Shown: in pieces, positions 44,825-56,633 of the stretch
Numbering within the stretch: the stretch's first letter is position 1
How the letters are laid out: each line of letters starts with the position of its first letter
The notes under the pieces: model-generated
The model's database searches: none
What the model was told of the DNA's origin: nothing
Seen by the model: only the letters and a program-made list of their open reading frames with translations
Translations under genes and position numbers: made by a program
Source of the DNA: Symbiodinium kawagutii
Taxonomy: Eukaryota; Sar; Dinophyceae; Suessiales; Symbiodiniaceae
DNA length: 64,000 bases
Assembly: GCA_009767595.1 (NCBI GenBank)
Contig: VSDK01023990.1
Location: 218,305-282,304 of the forward strand
Reading direction: 5' to 3'

Positions 44825-44929
44825 GGGTGTTTCTGAAAATGGGGACCCCCAAATCATCCATGAATCATAATTTTTAAATAGTAAACCAATCATAATTTGG
44901 GCTACCCCAAACTGGCTTGAGAAACCACC
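44825..44929. repeat. MITE family A copy
   Basis: GGGTGTTTCTGAAAATGGGG ... ACTGGCTTGAGAAACCACC with ATTT on both sides as the likely target duplication. Confidence 0.82.
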
Positions 44930-45254
44930 ATTTAACATATTTCACCTGGTAGTTATGTACATGGATCATTTGCCTGGTCAGTAGTCCTTGTCACATTGAT
45001 GGTGACTATATGAATTGTCTTGCGAATCGTTCAAATTGATGGTGTTGATAATCCATGATTCTGAGTAGCATCATGTTAGTATCTAATACTATTTGTAGCA
45101 TCATGTCAATATCTAATGCTGGAAAACCATAGAACCCATATGAACGATCAATAAGTTTTGACTACCCACCAATCATACAAATCATAATGACTATGACTAT
45201 GTGAACATATGTGAACCATTACTGTAAACCCAAAATACTGTTCACCAATCATAG

Positions 45255-45376
45255 CTGGTTGGTGGTTGAACCACCCCTATGAAAAAAAAACGCAAGTGAA
45301 CCAACCAACCTGTTAATATATTATATATAACTACAGGTGGAAAAATAAGCAAAATGTCAATCAAACCACCAACCAG
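45255..45376. repeat. MITE family B copy, longest
   Basis: CTGGTTGGTGGTTGAACCACC ... CAATCAAACCACCAACCAG, 122 bp. The clearest terminal inverted repeat of the family (CTGGTTGGTGGTTTGA-type). Confidence 0.85.
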
Positions 45377-45489
45377 ATGGTTGTTTAACCATTATTGATA
45401 CTTATTATTAGCCATGATTTGGATGCTAAAACATGGCATCCCCTAACATTATCAGTTATTATTGTTACTATTATCCATCGTTAAAACCA

Positions 45490-45700
45490 CCAACCAGACA
45501 TAGTCATGCCTCCGCTTCCCTCCGCTTCCCTGCGGCTTCCAAGGCACAAGGCGCTCCAAGACCTCCAAGATGTGAGCGATCTGCTCCTCCCTCCGTTTCA
45601 CCAGCTTCCGGTTCGCCTCTCCCCGGACTTCCCAACGGCTTCCCAACGGGTTCCCCAAGGATCTCGGGGGGGTGGCCCCAGAGTTCACCATGAGTCAGCC
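45490..45700 (-). CDS. Candidate exon with a coiled-coil-like helix, boundaries uncertain
   Basis: GC-rich island; the minus strand reads EVRGEANRKLVKRREEQIAH followed by ILEVLERLV. A donor at GCGCCTT|GTGCCT is possible and the 5' edge is not resolved. Repeated GGGAAGCGGA units sit at the 3' side. Open frames on the + strand are present but less protein-like. Confidence 0.33.
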
Positions 45701-45821
45701 AGGCACGATACAAACATCACTGGAGACTCAACATCTTGCTGCGAGCTGTGGTCACAATGGCCTAGTTGCTGATGTTGAAACGCATGCTTAACGCTCACCA
45801 GAATGCTCTTAGATCGAACAT

Positions 45822-45918
45822 CTGGTTGGTGGTTTCGACCCCTATGAAAAATACTAGTCAGGCAACTATGTGTTTAATGATTGCGAGGGAAGAGAAAGAA
45901 CGTCAATCAAACCACCAG
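45822..45918. repeat. MITE family B copy
   Basis: CTGGTTGGTGGTTTCGACCCC ... CAATCAAACCACCAG. It touches the candidate exon ending near 45930. Confidence 0.8.
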
Positions 45919-45929
45919 TGCTTCCAGTT

Positions 45930-46021
45930 TCAGGAAGCTGAATGGCTGTTTCGGAAGGATGCAGGTTTTTTTGGGGGCCTCCACTCTTGGCCCATCTCAT
46001 GCGGAACGAAACTATCATCCG
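45930..46021 (-). CDS. Candidate exon, two open frames
   Basis: An acceptor GAGGTGGTTTCAG|CG at 46021 opens two minus-strand frames. One reads ADDSFVPHEMGQEWRPPKKP; the other reads RMIVSFRMRWAKSGGPQKNL. The choice cannot be made from sequence alone. The 3' end is within a MITE-B copy, so the donor is near 45930 at most. Confidence 0.28.
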
Positions 46022-46413
46022 CTGAAACCACCTCGCAGTTGACCTAACTGGCTACTAACCCCCCTGAACCTTCAAGGAAGGATGGTTCATCAGCAATTGC
46101 TTGTGAACCTTGCCACATACACCTTGACCATTAATCAATCATAAGCGAGAACCGTTTGGAGGGCTCCACACAACTCCAAGGTTGGGTACCTCTTTGCAAA
46201 TCATCCAACAAACCGGGAGAAATACAGGGGGCATAAGCTATATAGGGGTAAAGAAATGGTAGAAGCAATGTGTGTTATCAATCTGGATGGACAAGTCGTC
46301 ACCTGGGTACACATCCAAACTTGTTGTGAATTCTTTTCGGAACTCCCTCTGGGGTCAAGTATTCTCTTCATGAAAATCCTGACTGGTTCTCGGTGTGTTC
46401 CTACTTCCTTTTA

Positions 46414-46630
46414 CACAGGAAATCGGGCTTGTCTGGAAAACGCAGATCGTTTGTTTCAATTCCATAACTCACTGGAGACAAAATGATCCCCAGATATCTG
46501 CTCGATTGACGAAGCACCACAAAAAATGTGAAGATTCCATCGGCGCCAAAGTCATGCAGGGGCACAACCTGTGCACAGTGGGTGTCGGGCCTCAATCTGC
46601 CCGCAGTCGTATGCCAGACCTGCTCGTGGC
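46414..46630 (-). CDS. Candidate exon, possibly longer than average
   Basis: The minus strand carries a long protein-like frame (CAQVVPLHDFGADGIFTFFV ... SRYLGIILSPVSYGIETND) down to a possible donor TTTCCT|GTGTAAAAG. An alternative frame gives AGLAYDCGQIEARHPLCT ending at TGTGCACAG|GTTGTG (about 46574). One of the two is probably real. No family recognised. Confidence 0.33.
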
Positions 46631-46835
46631 TTCACAGGGAGGGGGTCAGTAGAACCGTGAGTGGCCAGGTCCATCGCTGAGACAACCGTTTTGCATGACT
46701 ACAAGGCGGCTAAGCCTGGATGATAACCAGCGAACATCACCAGAAAAACAAACATGGTCAGCAAAATAATCAGTGACAATGCCAGCAGCAACAAATGAAT
46801 GATCTTCATCGTTGACATCCAACATTGGCATCCAT

Positions 46836-46895
46836 CATCATCACCATCACCATCACCATCACCATCACCACCATCATCATCATCACCATCATCAC

Positions 46896-46928
<33 letters not shown>

Positions 46929-47368
46929 NNNNNNNNNNNNNNNNNNNNNNNNNNNNNNNNNNNNNNNNNNNNNNNNNNNNNNNNNNNNNNNNNNNNNNNN
47001 NNNNNNNNNNNNNNNNNNNNNNNNNNNNNNNNNNNNNNNNNNNNNNNNNNNNNNNNNNNNNNNNNNNNNNNNNNNNNNNNNNNNNNNNNNNNNNNNNNNN
47101 NNNNNNNNNNNNNNNNNNNNNNNNNNNNNNNNNNNNNNNNNNNNNNNNNNNNNNNNNNNNNNNNNNNNNNNNNNNNNNNNNNNNNNNNNNNNNNNNNNNN
47201 NNNNNNNNNNNNNCTTCATCATCATCATCATCATCACCATCATAATCATCATCATCACCATCACCATCATCATCACCATCATCACCCCCATCACCATCAT
47301 CATCAACATCACCATCGGCATCATCACCATCATCACCATCATCACCATCATCATCATCATCACCATGC

Positions 47369-47413
<45 letters not shown>

Positions 47414-47432
47414 CCATCACCATCACCATGAA

Positions 47433-47480
<48 letters not shown>

Positions 47481-47595
47481 AATCATCATCATCATCATCA
47501 TCAGGATCATCATCAGGATCATCACCATCACCATCACCATGAACATCATCATCATCACCATCACCATGAACATCATCATCATCACCATTACCATG

Positions 47596-47639
<44 letters not shown>

Positions 47640-47640
47640 G
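46836..47640. repeat. ATC/CAT trinucleotide microsatellite with an assembly gap
   Basis: Long (CAT)n/(CAC)n array, interrupted by 285 N at 46929-47213. It is open in several frames as poly-His, poly-Ile, poly-Met or poly-Asp; none is treated as a gene. Confidence 0.97.
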
Positions 47641-47980
47641 GGTAGCACAATTTTGACAATAACATGTCAATAATTAAGGGATGGCCCAAATGTTCAAGGT
47701 TTCAAATCATTCAATGGTTCCAAACATGAAAAGCTTCACTCTCAAAAACGGACACTTCAATGCCCGCTGCGTACAAACCACTTCGAAAGCAACTGCCAGC
47801 ACATCTCAGCACCAAGCACTATCACCTGCACCGGAGGTATGGTGGGTCACAACCGCACGCTTCCGTGGGTTCGATCGATTCCCTGTCGAAACCAAACCAC
47901 AACCGGCTGTCGAAACCAAAGTGGCTAAGCCCGGCGCCCATGTTGGATATGAATCGCTACATGGATTGCTAGGGGCCCAC

Positions 47981-48064
47981 CTTGTAGAATTCCTTTCGGC
48001 TTCAATGGGTCCGCCGCATGTCCACCGTTGTCATGCCCATGTCCAAATTTCTTCGCGGATGATC
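47981..48064 (-). CDS. Candidate internal exon, Gly/His-rich, 84 nt
   Basis: Acceptor TGTCTTCAAG|GA and donor CTACAAG|GTGGGC, phase 1 both sides. The peptide includes SSAKKFGHGHDNGGHAADPL. It lies downstream of the stop-containing exon at 48280, so it would belong to another gene or to a different isoform. Confidence 0.3.
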
Positions 48065-48279
48065 CTTGAAGACAAATCATAGGTAGTTAGGTAGTTGGAT
48101 AAGATATCGTATCCTTCACATATATCAATAGTTTTGCGTGAACATTATCTCCAAAGCGGGAAGCAAAACAATCATAAGGCCATAACTCAAAACAGGAAAA
48201 ACCGTTTCACGCAACTATTCGTCTTTGCTTGGTTTCAACATGTTTCAACCAATCTGTTTACACCACATATCCGCTCCCT

Positions 48280-48502
48280 TCAAAACAGATCCGCGTAGCG
48301 GAAAGACTCGACCTCTGGCGAAGCCCATTCGAACTCATAACTGGACCCTGAGCGCCATGGTTGACCCCCACCGTCGTGGGGTCCTGTGGGGCCCACCGGG
48401 GCGCCTGCGAAGTAGCTTTGCTTCGGGCTCTCGCTGCGACCACGCACTGGAGCAGCTCGGGTCACAGCCTGCAGGATGTACTCCAGCTGCTCATCCGACT
48501 TC
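48280..48502 (-). CDS. Candidate terminal exon, 73 codons plus TGA
   Basis: Acceptor CCCTGGATCAG|G at 48502, then 222 nt of frame to TGA (48280-48282). It encodes KSDEQLEYILQAVTRAAPVR, then a Gly/Pro/Ser-rich part ending in ESFRYADLF. The first 20 residues look like a folded helix; the tail looks disordered. One of the best host coding signals in the window. Upstream exons should lie at higher coordinates. Confidence 0.5.
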
Positions 48503-48539
48503 CTGATCCAGGGATGGGATCCTTTCAATCGTTTTTTTT

Positions 48540-49800
48540 TTCAAAAATGTGCTGCTTTTTTCACATGTTAAGCTTCAATATGGTGCTTTTCAAATCTTTT
48601 CTATATATGATTGGCTTTCAATCTGCGAAATTTCTTCGATCCGTTTGATTGTATACATGTTTTTGCAACCTTTAGTCGTTGATGACAAATGACATTTGTG
48701 TTTTTTGAATGATATGTTGCACATGTGTGTTTTGGATAGTCGAACATGGATGCTTGATAATTGATGTGATAAATCATTGTTATTGATCAACTATCAGAAT
48801 GGCCGACAGTTGATAGAAATCCATATCACCCTCTGTTGGCCATCAACTGACAATAACTGGTTGTTTATGAGTATCCAATGCTTTTTTGAACTCATACCTG
48901 ATGATGGCGAACTTCATGGTGGTGGGTGATCATTGCTAGTGGCGATCTCAGGGTTGACCATGGCCAATATGAATCAATTCATTTACAGTAATCATCACAT
49001 GATAGCCTTTCGATATTCCATGTATGGTGTACTGTACCCTACAAACCGTGTCATATAGGGGCAAATGCTGGCAACTCTGCCATAGAATTAAGAACAAATT
49101 CAAAACTAGTCAAAAGCACAAAAACTTCACATTGATTGAATTCAAGAAAACGACTATTGCTTCTCATTGATCTCTTTTTGAATTCGATCAACATACCCCC
49201 AGTTGGCACCATATCAAATTCACCTAGACCCATGATCTACATGGATCCATCAATGGTGCTATCCAAGCACATCATTTGCAAATAGGGAAATGGATCATGG
49301 CCAGGTCATGAAAAAACCATCCCAAGGGATGAAACAACTTGTAACAGTTTATTCATTGGCATGGTAGATTTATCGTGTAATATTGATTAAGCGGAGGAAT
49401 CAATGATGATTGAAAAAAGGGGGTTGCTAACCATCAGTACTGGTTGGTTGTGGTTGAACACATAGAAATAACCAACAAAAATAGTTGATGATGTTTGATG
49501 GTAAATTCAGCCATCAAAAAGCCACTCCTAAGTTTATCATTAAGCTGGTGGTTTAAGATTCGATATAATCCAATGCGGGCTGAAATTTCATTGACAGTTC
49601 GCTCTAACTGCAGCCGAAGTTGCTTGGCCATATTAATGCTACAGTGAAATCTATGCTTCAATATGATTTTTCAGTCAAATCACCAATATATATTAAGTAT
49701 ATCAGAACAAAATGATTTGAGTTAAGTACATAGTGACATAATGGACAAATCGGTACATAGTTCAACAATACATTATACATGTCAGTTCAGTAGTTGTCAT
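48540..49800. other. Intron-like stretch without a gene call
   Basis: AT-rich, no exon-like island or clear MITE. Open frames of 60-75 codons here are composition artefacts. Confidence 0.4.
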
Positions 49801-49814
49801 GATTAACTATCTAC

Positions 49815-49944
49815 CCATGGTTTCAACACCTTCCACCAGCGGAAACGACGCTTCCGATGATGGCACTGCCACATGACACCACGGCTCAACCTTCCAACCC
49901 TCTTTGGTTGGTTCAACCCATGCTAGCAGTCTTGGTTGACGCAC
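49815..49944 (-). CDS. Candidate internal exon of 130 nt
   Basis: Textbook acceptor TTTGTTTCCAACAG|GTG and donor ACCATGG|GTAGAT. It encodes VRQPRLLAWVEPTKEGWKVE, then PWCHVAVPSSEASFPLVEG. Phase 0 in, 1 out. Trp-rich and globular-looking. Its phase does not match 48502, so an intervening exon is probable if they share a gene. Confidence 0.48.
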
Positions 49945-50900
49945 CTGTTGGAAACAAACTATGCTGATTGGGATATAGGTGCTTAATCTACTTACTTGAG
50001 GATGATAAACTGATAGATTGACATCCCCAACTTCGCTTCGCTTTATTGATGACAACCTGAGTTCCCATGATTGCTACCTGTAGTTCTGTGAAGAACTGGT
50101 CGAGGATCGCTCACTGATCACCTTCGCTGTTGCCATGTACACACATATACTGCCTATCACCTAGCAATCCCCAATATGAATCATTTTCAACCACGCTTTA
50201 CCATGAATTCACCAACACTCAAATCACTTACTCAAATATACCTGGTTGATCCTGGTTGGTGGTTTCTACCCCTTCAGCAAACAAATGGTAAAATAGAACA
50301 TGCTCAAATCCACTTGCTAATAGTTGTTGTTTAACCATTCTTGTTAATTGCTATTCACTATTATTGACCATTTTTAATGGGTTATAATCTGTACTATTCC
50401 CCAATGGTCAACCACTAATACTATCAACCACAACAACAATAGATTTAAAACCATCATTAATGGTCTATTATGGCTAAACCTCTATTATTCATTATTGACA
50501 GCTATCATTCCAAACCATCATCAATAGCCATAACCTCCTACTATTAACCACAACAATGAGCTCATGGTCCAGCACTGTCTGTTGCGCCAAGCATCTGCTG
50601 TTGCGTCTCAACGGCATGTTGCACCTGGCGGGCCGAAGCTCAGCGTCTGCGGCACAGCAGCCATGGAACTACCAAGCATCAAATGACTGGAGAATCGATT
50701 TATGTAGTAGATCAATTTGCTGCAATGGAGCTACCATCTACCAGCAGATGTTATTGGAGCTACAAGTGGATCATTAGATGCGGGAAGTTATTGTACCAAC
50801 TACCACGTTGTTGGAACTACTATTGGATCATTAGATGGAACATTGGTTCAATCCGTAGAGGAGTTGTGGATGTTTAGGTGGATGAACTAACCCGATAAAC

Positions 50901-51010
50901 GGTTGGTGGTTGGTCACCACCCTGTCACGAAAAACATGCGAGTTTGTCAGCCAACCAATCATAATTGGTTTCATACATTGGGGAAAATAGAACATCGTCA
51001 AAGTCACCAA
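50901..51010. repeat. MITE family B copy
   Basis: GGTTGGTGGTTGGTCACCACC, CAGCCAACCAATCATAATTG, ending AAAGTCACCAATACG. Confidence 0.72.
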
Positions 51011-51169
51011 TACGTTCATCAAAACAATTATTGTACAAAACCAAACAATTTACGGGTTCCCAGTTTTAATAAACCACAAACAACTCAAGAATTGCAGCGA
51101 TTTGTCAAGAGTCTACAGGTGGCTGTCAAGATCCCCAAAAAGAATCCTGGTTGCGGTTCTGATCTATAC

Positions 51170-51268
51170 GGTGCTTTCTCAAAATAGGGGGACCCCCAAA
51201 AATGCTTGGTTTGTTAATATAAATAACAATGGATGATTTAGGAGTACTCCTATGGCTTGAGAAACCCC
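51170..51268. repeat. MITE family A copy
   Basis: GGTGCTTTCTCAAAATAGGG ... ACTCCTATGGCTTGAGAAACCCCC. It directly abuts the stop codon of the candidate exon at 51269. Confidence 0.8.
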
Positions 51269-51358
51269 CTAATACTGCGAATGCCAGGGATTCAACTCGC
51301 GGAATCCCACGGTGTGTTCATCCTCGAAGCCATCGATGGGTAGGTCTTGACCCAAATG
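51269..51358 (-). CDS. Candidate exon, 30 codons ending in a stop
   Basis: After TTCGTTGGTAG|CAT the minus strand reads HLGQDLPIDGFEDEHTVGFR to a TAG at 51269. The stop lies at the edge of a MITE-A copy (51170-51268), so the insertion may have supplied or displaced the original boundary. Confidence 0.33.
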   Translation of the reverse strand, partial: HLGQDLPIDGFEDEHTVGFRELNPWHSQY

Positions 51359-52115
51359 CTACCAACGAAAGTGCCAGCACCAAGAAATCACTACTGCCAC
51401 GAAAGCAAACAAGGATAGCACTGATGTTCTCATTGGTGATGGGTAGTTTTTGAATGTTCTTGATGTGGATTTGACCCGCATTCAAGCCGAACAAAAATTA
51501 CAACAACTCAATATATGTGAAGTTTTTGGTGGGCCTAGGGGTGGAATGGTGACACAAAAAAGTTGGCTGCCTCTTTTGTTCAATGCTGTAGTGTGGAACT
51601 TTGGGGGAATATTTTTGGTGGCATTTCCATGCATTTCGACTGGGGCTTTGCAGGTGTGAACACCATTCCCCGCAAATTTCCAGGGAAAACATCGTTGAAG
51701 TTTCCAGTCAAACAGCCAGTCACTCGCCAGAGTCAGGGGAAGTGGTGCCAGGATTGGTAGCTCGTACGCCAACAATGTCTGGCTGCAGCTCACCTGATCA
51801 TAGATCAAATCCTAAGATGGAGATGTAGTGCATCCAAATGTCCCGCCTTAACTGCTCCATATGTTCCACGACTATAAAAAACATTCTTGAATCATGAGTA
51901 ATTCATAACTGTGGATCAATGATGATAAAAAACAACATCCTCAGCTCATTTTTTCTCTAGGATTGTTGAGCTCATGGTTCCTAACGGTATCGACATTGCT
52001 GAGCATCAATTAACCATCTATATCTATTGATCATCATGGAACATTACCAACCAGTAACCATCCATTCAACATGAGTAACCATTGGAATCATAAAACCAAA
52101 GAAAGTGTTCGCGCA

Positions 52116-52317
52116 TCATGACTTCAACCAGCTTCCACGACTATGATGCCACAGGTTTGGTTCACCACTGAAGAATTCCTTGGTCCAGGGATGACCAGGT
52201 CCCACGGGGCGCACCTGCTGTTCCAAGGCCGCACCAAGCTTGTGCAGTTCGCTTTGGAAATTCGACAGCAGCTGAGCACTGACCTTTCCCAGCGAGGAAT
52301 TCGCTGGATCCCAGATC
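52116..52317 (-). CDS. Candidate exon with a helical segment, 66 codons to TGA
   Basis: Acceptor CCTTCACCAG|G. The frame includes SLGKVSAQLLSNFQSELHKL, then EQQVRPVGPGHPWTKEFFSG, ending at a TGA. The opposite strand has a 72-codon frame from ATG (52143) that also looks protein-like (FLGPGMTRSHGAHLLFQG...), so the strand is uncertain. The minus strand is preferred because neighbouring islands are minus. Confidence 0.35.
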
Positions 52318-53099
52318 CTGGTGAAGGAACAATGGTCACGTTAATGGTGAAGCATGATTAGTGGTGGTTGAACTATGGTGATTATGGTGGTTTATGGTTG
52401 ATTGATTCTGGTGAACTATGGTTAATGGCGGTTAAACTATGCTTCACTGAGGCTTAGTGATGGTGAGTAGTGATGCCGTAAAAAAGATGATGTCACTCAC
52501 GGTGGATCCATTTCAAGTAACCAAACCCAGTTTGCCTGCTCAATAGCGCGTGATTTATTGTATATAAACATAAGAGATTGATTGATGTGGATACTCATGA
52601 TGGTCAAGACTGGTAAGGGATGTTAGTGAATTATGGTCAGTGATACTGGCAAGTGATGGTGGATGATGGTATATTTGTGGTTGATGATTTTGGTTCATAG
52701 CTAATCCTACACACATAACATGACATTGTGTTATTACTTTATTGAACATGCAAACACTTGTGTTGCTTTCAATCTTCATATGTTTCACCAGAACTGGCCA
52801 CAACCCTCTGGTTGCTTGATGAAGCCTCGTCATCTGCATACATGGCTGTGGCTTGCCAAAGCTCAGCGCCGATCTTCAAACATTGTATCCAAACCAATTC
52901 ATTCATAATATGTATTCATAGGAATAAGCATTGATCCGCATGAGGGTAATGTACAAAACATTGCATACTGCTTCCCTATATAAATCCATCGATCTATCCC
53001 CTCCAAAAAATCTCAATGTTGAAACCATCAACCCCAACAGGTTACCCAAGGCCATACCTGAGGCCCGAGGTCAGCGAAACGGTTGTGCCTGGGTCAGAC

Positions 53100-53220
53100 C
53101 TGATCGGCATAGCTCGAGGGCGTCCAGTTGCGCTGCATCCTTCCCACGTTGGAAGGCCTGCGCAGCACCGGACGCATTATAGTGCCAGTCATCGTAGGCA
53201 GCAACCAGTTTGCAACCAGT
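53100..53220 (-). CDS. Candidate internal exon of 121 nt
   Basis: Acceptor AACTATGAAG|ACT and donor CCGATCAG|GTCTGA enclose 40 codons plus one base: AAYDDWHYNASGAAQAFQRG, then KDAAQLDALELCRS. The peptide is helix-rich. Unknown family. Confidence 0.42.
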
Positions 53221-53804
53221 CTTCATAGTTGATTATTCTGACATGCTTGTTGCAGCGTTCATGCTGCTAGTTTCGAACTACGGTGATTGTTTATCACAAT
53301 GGTGCACTACAAGTTACCCTCATCTAGTTGACTACTGGTTCCTCTCACTGTTGTTCACTACTAGTCACCCTCTGGTAAACTAATCTGGTTGCGTGGAAAA
53401 TCCAGCATTGATTCAGCGGGTTCATGTCTGACTACGGATTTCCAACTTCCGGGGGATGGTTTCCCAAAGGGGACCTCTAAGGAATTCAACAACCAAACCA
53501 TTCATCATCAACCATCATCAGTAACCATCAGTCAACAAAATCATACAACCCTCATCACTACTAATCACTATAGATGCGCCAAAAAATCAACCTTCATCAC
53601 CAACCATTCTCACCGACCTGAATCATTACCAGCTGCTCGCAATCATCAGTCACCAGCTTCACTTTGCCATGAGTCATGCATCCTGTTGATTTCTTCTGGC
53701 TTGTCATCATAAAACAATCATCACGAATTCACCATAAGTCATCACCAACCAGGTACCAACCATCATCAATCACTCATTCGCCATGAGTTCACCAACCAGT
53801 CAAC

Positions 53805-53970
53805 CAGTCGAAATTCCTGGTAGCACGACGCCACTGCGCCTGCACGTTGGCGCTCCGGGGCCGACTGCCAGCCGTCTGCGGTCGGCCGTTTCGGTTGCCG
53901 CTCAGTGGGCGCATGGCGCTCGCCACAATGCGTCTGGAAACATTTGAAGACTCGTGGTTCATCTCCGGTG
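53805..53970 (-). CDS. Candidate internal exon, Arg/Ser/Pro-rich
   Basis: Excellent acceptor GACATTTTTCAG|CA and donor TTCGACTG|GTTGAC; 2 + 54 codons + 2. The peptide includes SRRIVASAMRPLSGNRNGRP and QTAGSRPRSANVQAQWRRAT. Basic and disordered; probably a linker or nucleic-acid-binding tail. The 73-codon frame in the neighbouring register is an alternative. Confidence 0.42.
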
Positions 53971-54246
53971 CTGAAAAATGTCATCATAGATGGGCCATTT
54001 ATGGGCCATAAAAATGGGCATGTTTTTGCTCACGCAGACATGTTCAGATTTGTGCCTGTCAATTTGCAAAATTTGGAAGAAACATTTGATTGCAGTAACC
54101 ATTCGTGAATGATTACTAGGGGGCATGAACATGTTCCCTCCAGCCTTAACGTTCGCCCCACCACATAAAGTGCCACTGCAATGGAGCATGTTGTACAAGG
54201 TCGAGATGGCTTGGACAAGTTGCGAAAACACCGGCTATACGCAGTG

Positions 54247-54421
54247 ATTTATGGTTTTGGTTTTAGGGTTTTAGGGTTTTGATTTTAGGGTTTTAGGGTT
54301 TTGGTTTTTTGGTTTTAGGGTTTTAGGGTTTTGATTTTAGGGTTTTAGGGTTTTGATTTTAGGGTTTTAGGGTTTTGGTTTTTTGGTTTTAGGGTTTTAG
54401 GGTTTGAGGTTTAGGGTTTGA
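54247..54421 (+). repeat. Interstitial telomere-type repeat TTTTAGGG / TTTAGGG
   Basis: Blocks of GGTTTTAGGGTTTTAGGGTTTTG repeated about six times, ending in TTTAGGGTTTG. A higher-order pattern (two TTTTAGGG plus a spacer) is visible, unlike a simple telomere. Confidence 0.9.
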
Positions 54422-54699
54422 TAACTCAGAAGTCAAAAAACAATGGCCCTGTGCAGGAATTTGAGCGTTGGGAAATGTTCTCAGACCCATGCGGGGCAAA
54501 CCCTAAGGCTCGGGCGAACATGTTTAAAGCAGGATGACCGCAACAAAAAGCATCACAACCAACCACTACACCTCGTGGTACTTCATCACTGGGTGATGCT
54601 CGTCCATCCGGACCCACCATTCCAATCCTTTCTTGAGCCAAATCAAACCTGCTGGGTAGTTTCAACCCCAACCAAAAAATAATCCTTTCTTGAGCCAAA

Positions 54700-54805
54700 T
54701 CAAACCTGCTTGGTAGTTTCAACCCCAACAATAGTCAACCAACCAATCATCTGTAAATAAACTGGAAAAGTAAAGATGTTTAAAGCATTTTAAAACCATC
54801 AACCA
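54700..54805. repeat. MITE family B copy, with a 66-bp tandem duplication of its left end
   Basis: TGCTTGGTAGTTTCAACCCC is preceded by the same block (TTTCTTGAGCCAAATCAAACC plus TGCTGGGTAGTTTCAACC) at 54630-54673. The right end is TTTTAAAACCATCAACCAG. Confidence 0.65.
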
Positions 54806-55012
54806 GAGACATCTTACTGCTTCAGATCTCCAAAAAACGTCCCATGATCTGGGCAGCTAAACAATCTGGGGAGCACTGTCCCAAACTGTGAGTCTTGCCG
54901 CCTACTTTGACAGAACGCAATGCCGCCAGCAGCAAAACACGATTAACTATATTTAACTCTCACGTTTTTGTCAGCTTTTTTTCATCATTTCAATGAAACA
55001 CGGTTACCACAT

Positions 55013-55114
55013 GGTGGTTTCTCAAAATACTGGTCCCTAAAAATGGTTGATTCATTGCTATAAATGACTAGTAATGGATGATTTGGGGGTAACCCTATGA
55101 CTTGAGAAACACCC
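55013..55114. repeat. MITE family A copy
   Basis: GGTGGTTTCTCAAAATACTGG ... AACCCTATGACTTGAGAAACACCC; ACAT on both sides. 102 bp. Confidence 0.82.
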
Positions 55115-55134
55115 ACATTCAGTTCCGTACATGC

Positions 55135-55196
55135 CTTGCTCCGTTGATTTCTGTACACCCGCGCCAACCACGAGGCAGGTCTCCGCCACGGCGCAA
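55135..55196 (-). CDS. Candidate internal exon of 62 nt with a GC donor
   Basis: ACTAAAG|T to GAGCAAG|GCATGT on the minus strand gives CAVAETCLVVGAGVQKSTEQ in a consistent phase (1 + 20 codons + 1). It sits right beside the MITE-A copy at 55013-55114. Confidence 0.35.
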
Positions 55197-56309
55197 CTTT
55201 AGTCATATCGGATAGTCATGGATAGTCAACACTATGAAACCAATGTAGAATTCAAACACAATATGGTTTCATAGGGTTCAGTGTTCAATTTTTGTGATTT
55301 CCATATAGAATTCAAACACAGACAGCTTTTCTTAGCTGAGGTTAAAATAACGGCGAAAGCGGAAAATGTTATCATTCTTGCGAATGTAGATTCAAACATC
55401 CTTTGCAAAGTGGTCGCGGAACATTTTTCCATCCCCAAAACTGGGAGAAGATCCCAACAGCTCGACTAATCTGTTCGGAGGAAACAAAGGGGGAAAAAGG
55501 TCCTTTCACCCAACCCACTTTGAATGGCGACTCACAGCCTCCAAGCGGGCGAAGACGTTCCTGTGACTATTATTGTTGCTCATTCTCCTATGAACACCAC
55601 TGTTGACCCGTGTGCCAAGAATGGATATTGCTGCAGCCGGCAATAGCCATGAGTAACACTTGCATAGCAACTAGTATGAACCATTCCTTACTATTGTTAC
55701 CAGCCATCTTTCAACATGATTATTCAACGGTATGCACAAGCACTAAGTATTCAATGCTTTCAACCAGTCCCCATTTCCAATCCATTAACCATCCATGAGC
55801 CATAAACTATCCATAAAGTAGAGATCTTTAAGCACAAACCATCCGTGGACCATGCCGTAACCACCCATTCACCATGCATCAACCACGTTCAAACCATTCA
55901 TGAATGATTGATTCAATCGGTTCGATGATCAACAAATGACGACAAATCTCCAGGAAAGTCTTGCTTTAAACACTAATTGTAGGGTTGCTTTAGGTTCACC
56001 AAAAAGATAAAACATGGCTCTGGGATCTTTTCAACCATTATGGTATATGATTGTTGGTTAACATTCTCTAGTACAAATGAACCATTATCAACCACTATAA
56101 TCCCATATAAAACTATGTGAAACTTCCATAATTCCCTAAAAAACAATAAACAATATATCGATATATATATATATATAAAAAAAAACAATGATACTCTTTA
56201 AAACCATATAAAACCATGACTATAATCCCCTACACTGGCTGATTCCACCATTACTTCAAGCCATCTTGTGGCGCGCTAGTGATGAAGCCACAAACGCGCG
56301 CTAGCCCAC

Positions 56310-56392
56310 CTGTCCCAGCCCCCAGCGGAAGTTGACGAACTGAGCGCGACTGCTCTTACTCAGCTCCTTCGCGGTGTTGGGAATTCGTGGGC
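56310..56392 (-). CDS. Candidate internal exon of 83 nt
   Basis: Acceptor ATCAACCCAG|GC and donor GCTGGGACAG|GTGGGC enclose PRIPNTAKELSKSSRAQFVN then FRWGLGQ (phase 1 in, 0 out). Both sites are good and the GC content is well above the flanks. Confidence 0.45.
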
Positions 56393-56633
56393 CTGGGTTG
56401 ATTCGTGGTGGTTTCTTTGGTATTTGTGGTAGTAGATGGCTAATTGTTAACAATAGTGAACCATCAAATGGTTGACTAACGGTTGGTTGATTTGTGGTTA
56501 AAGTAGAACGCTAACTAATAGATGGCTAACATATTATTCAACCACCCATTTGTTCATGATACGAGTAACTAGGGAAACTATCCAACAATAGTGGGGGATA
56601 TACCAACAATTTGACTAACAGCGACGGCTAGTT

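Noticed and set aside
46699..47673. Open frames of about 280-320 codons on both strands (poly-His, poly-Asp, poly-Ile, poly-Met)
   Set aside because: They are translations of one CAT/ATC microsatellite that contains 285 unresolved bases; no flanking coding signal.
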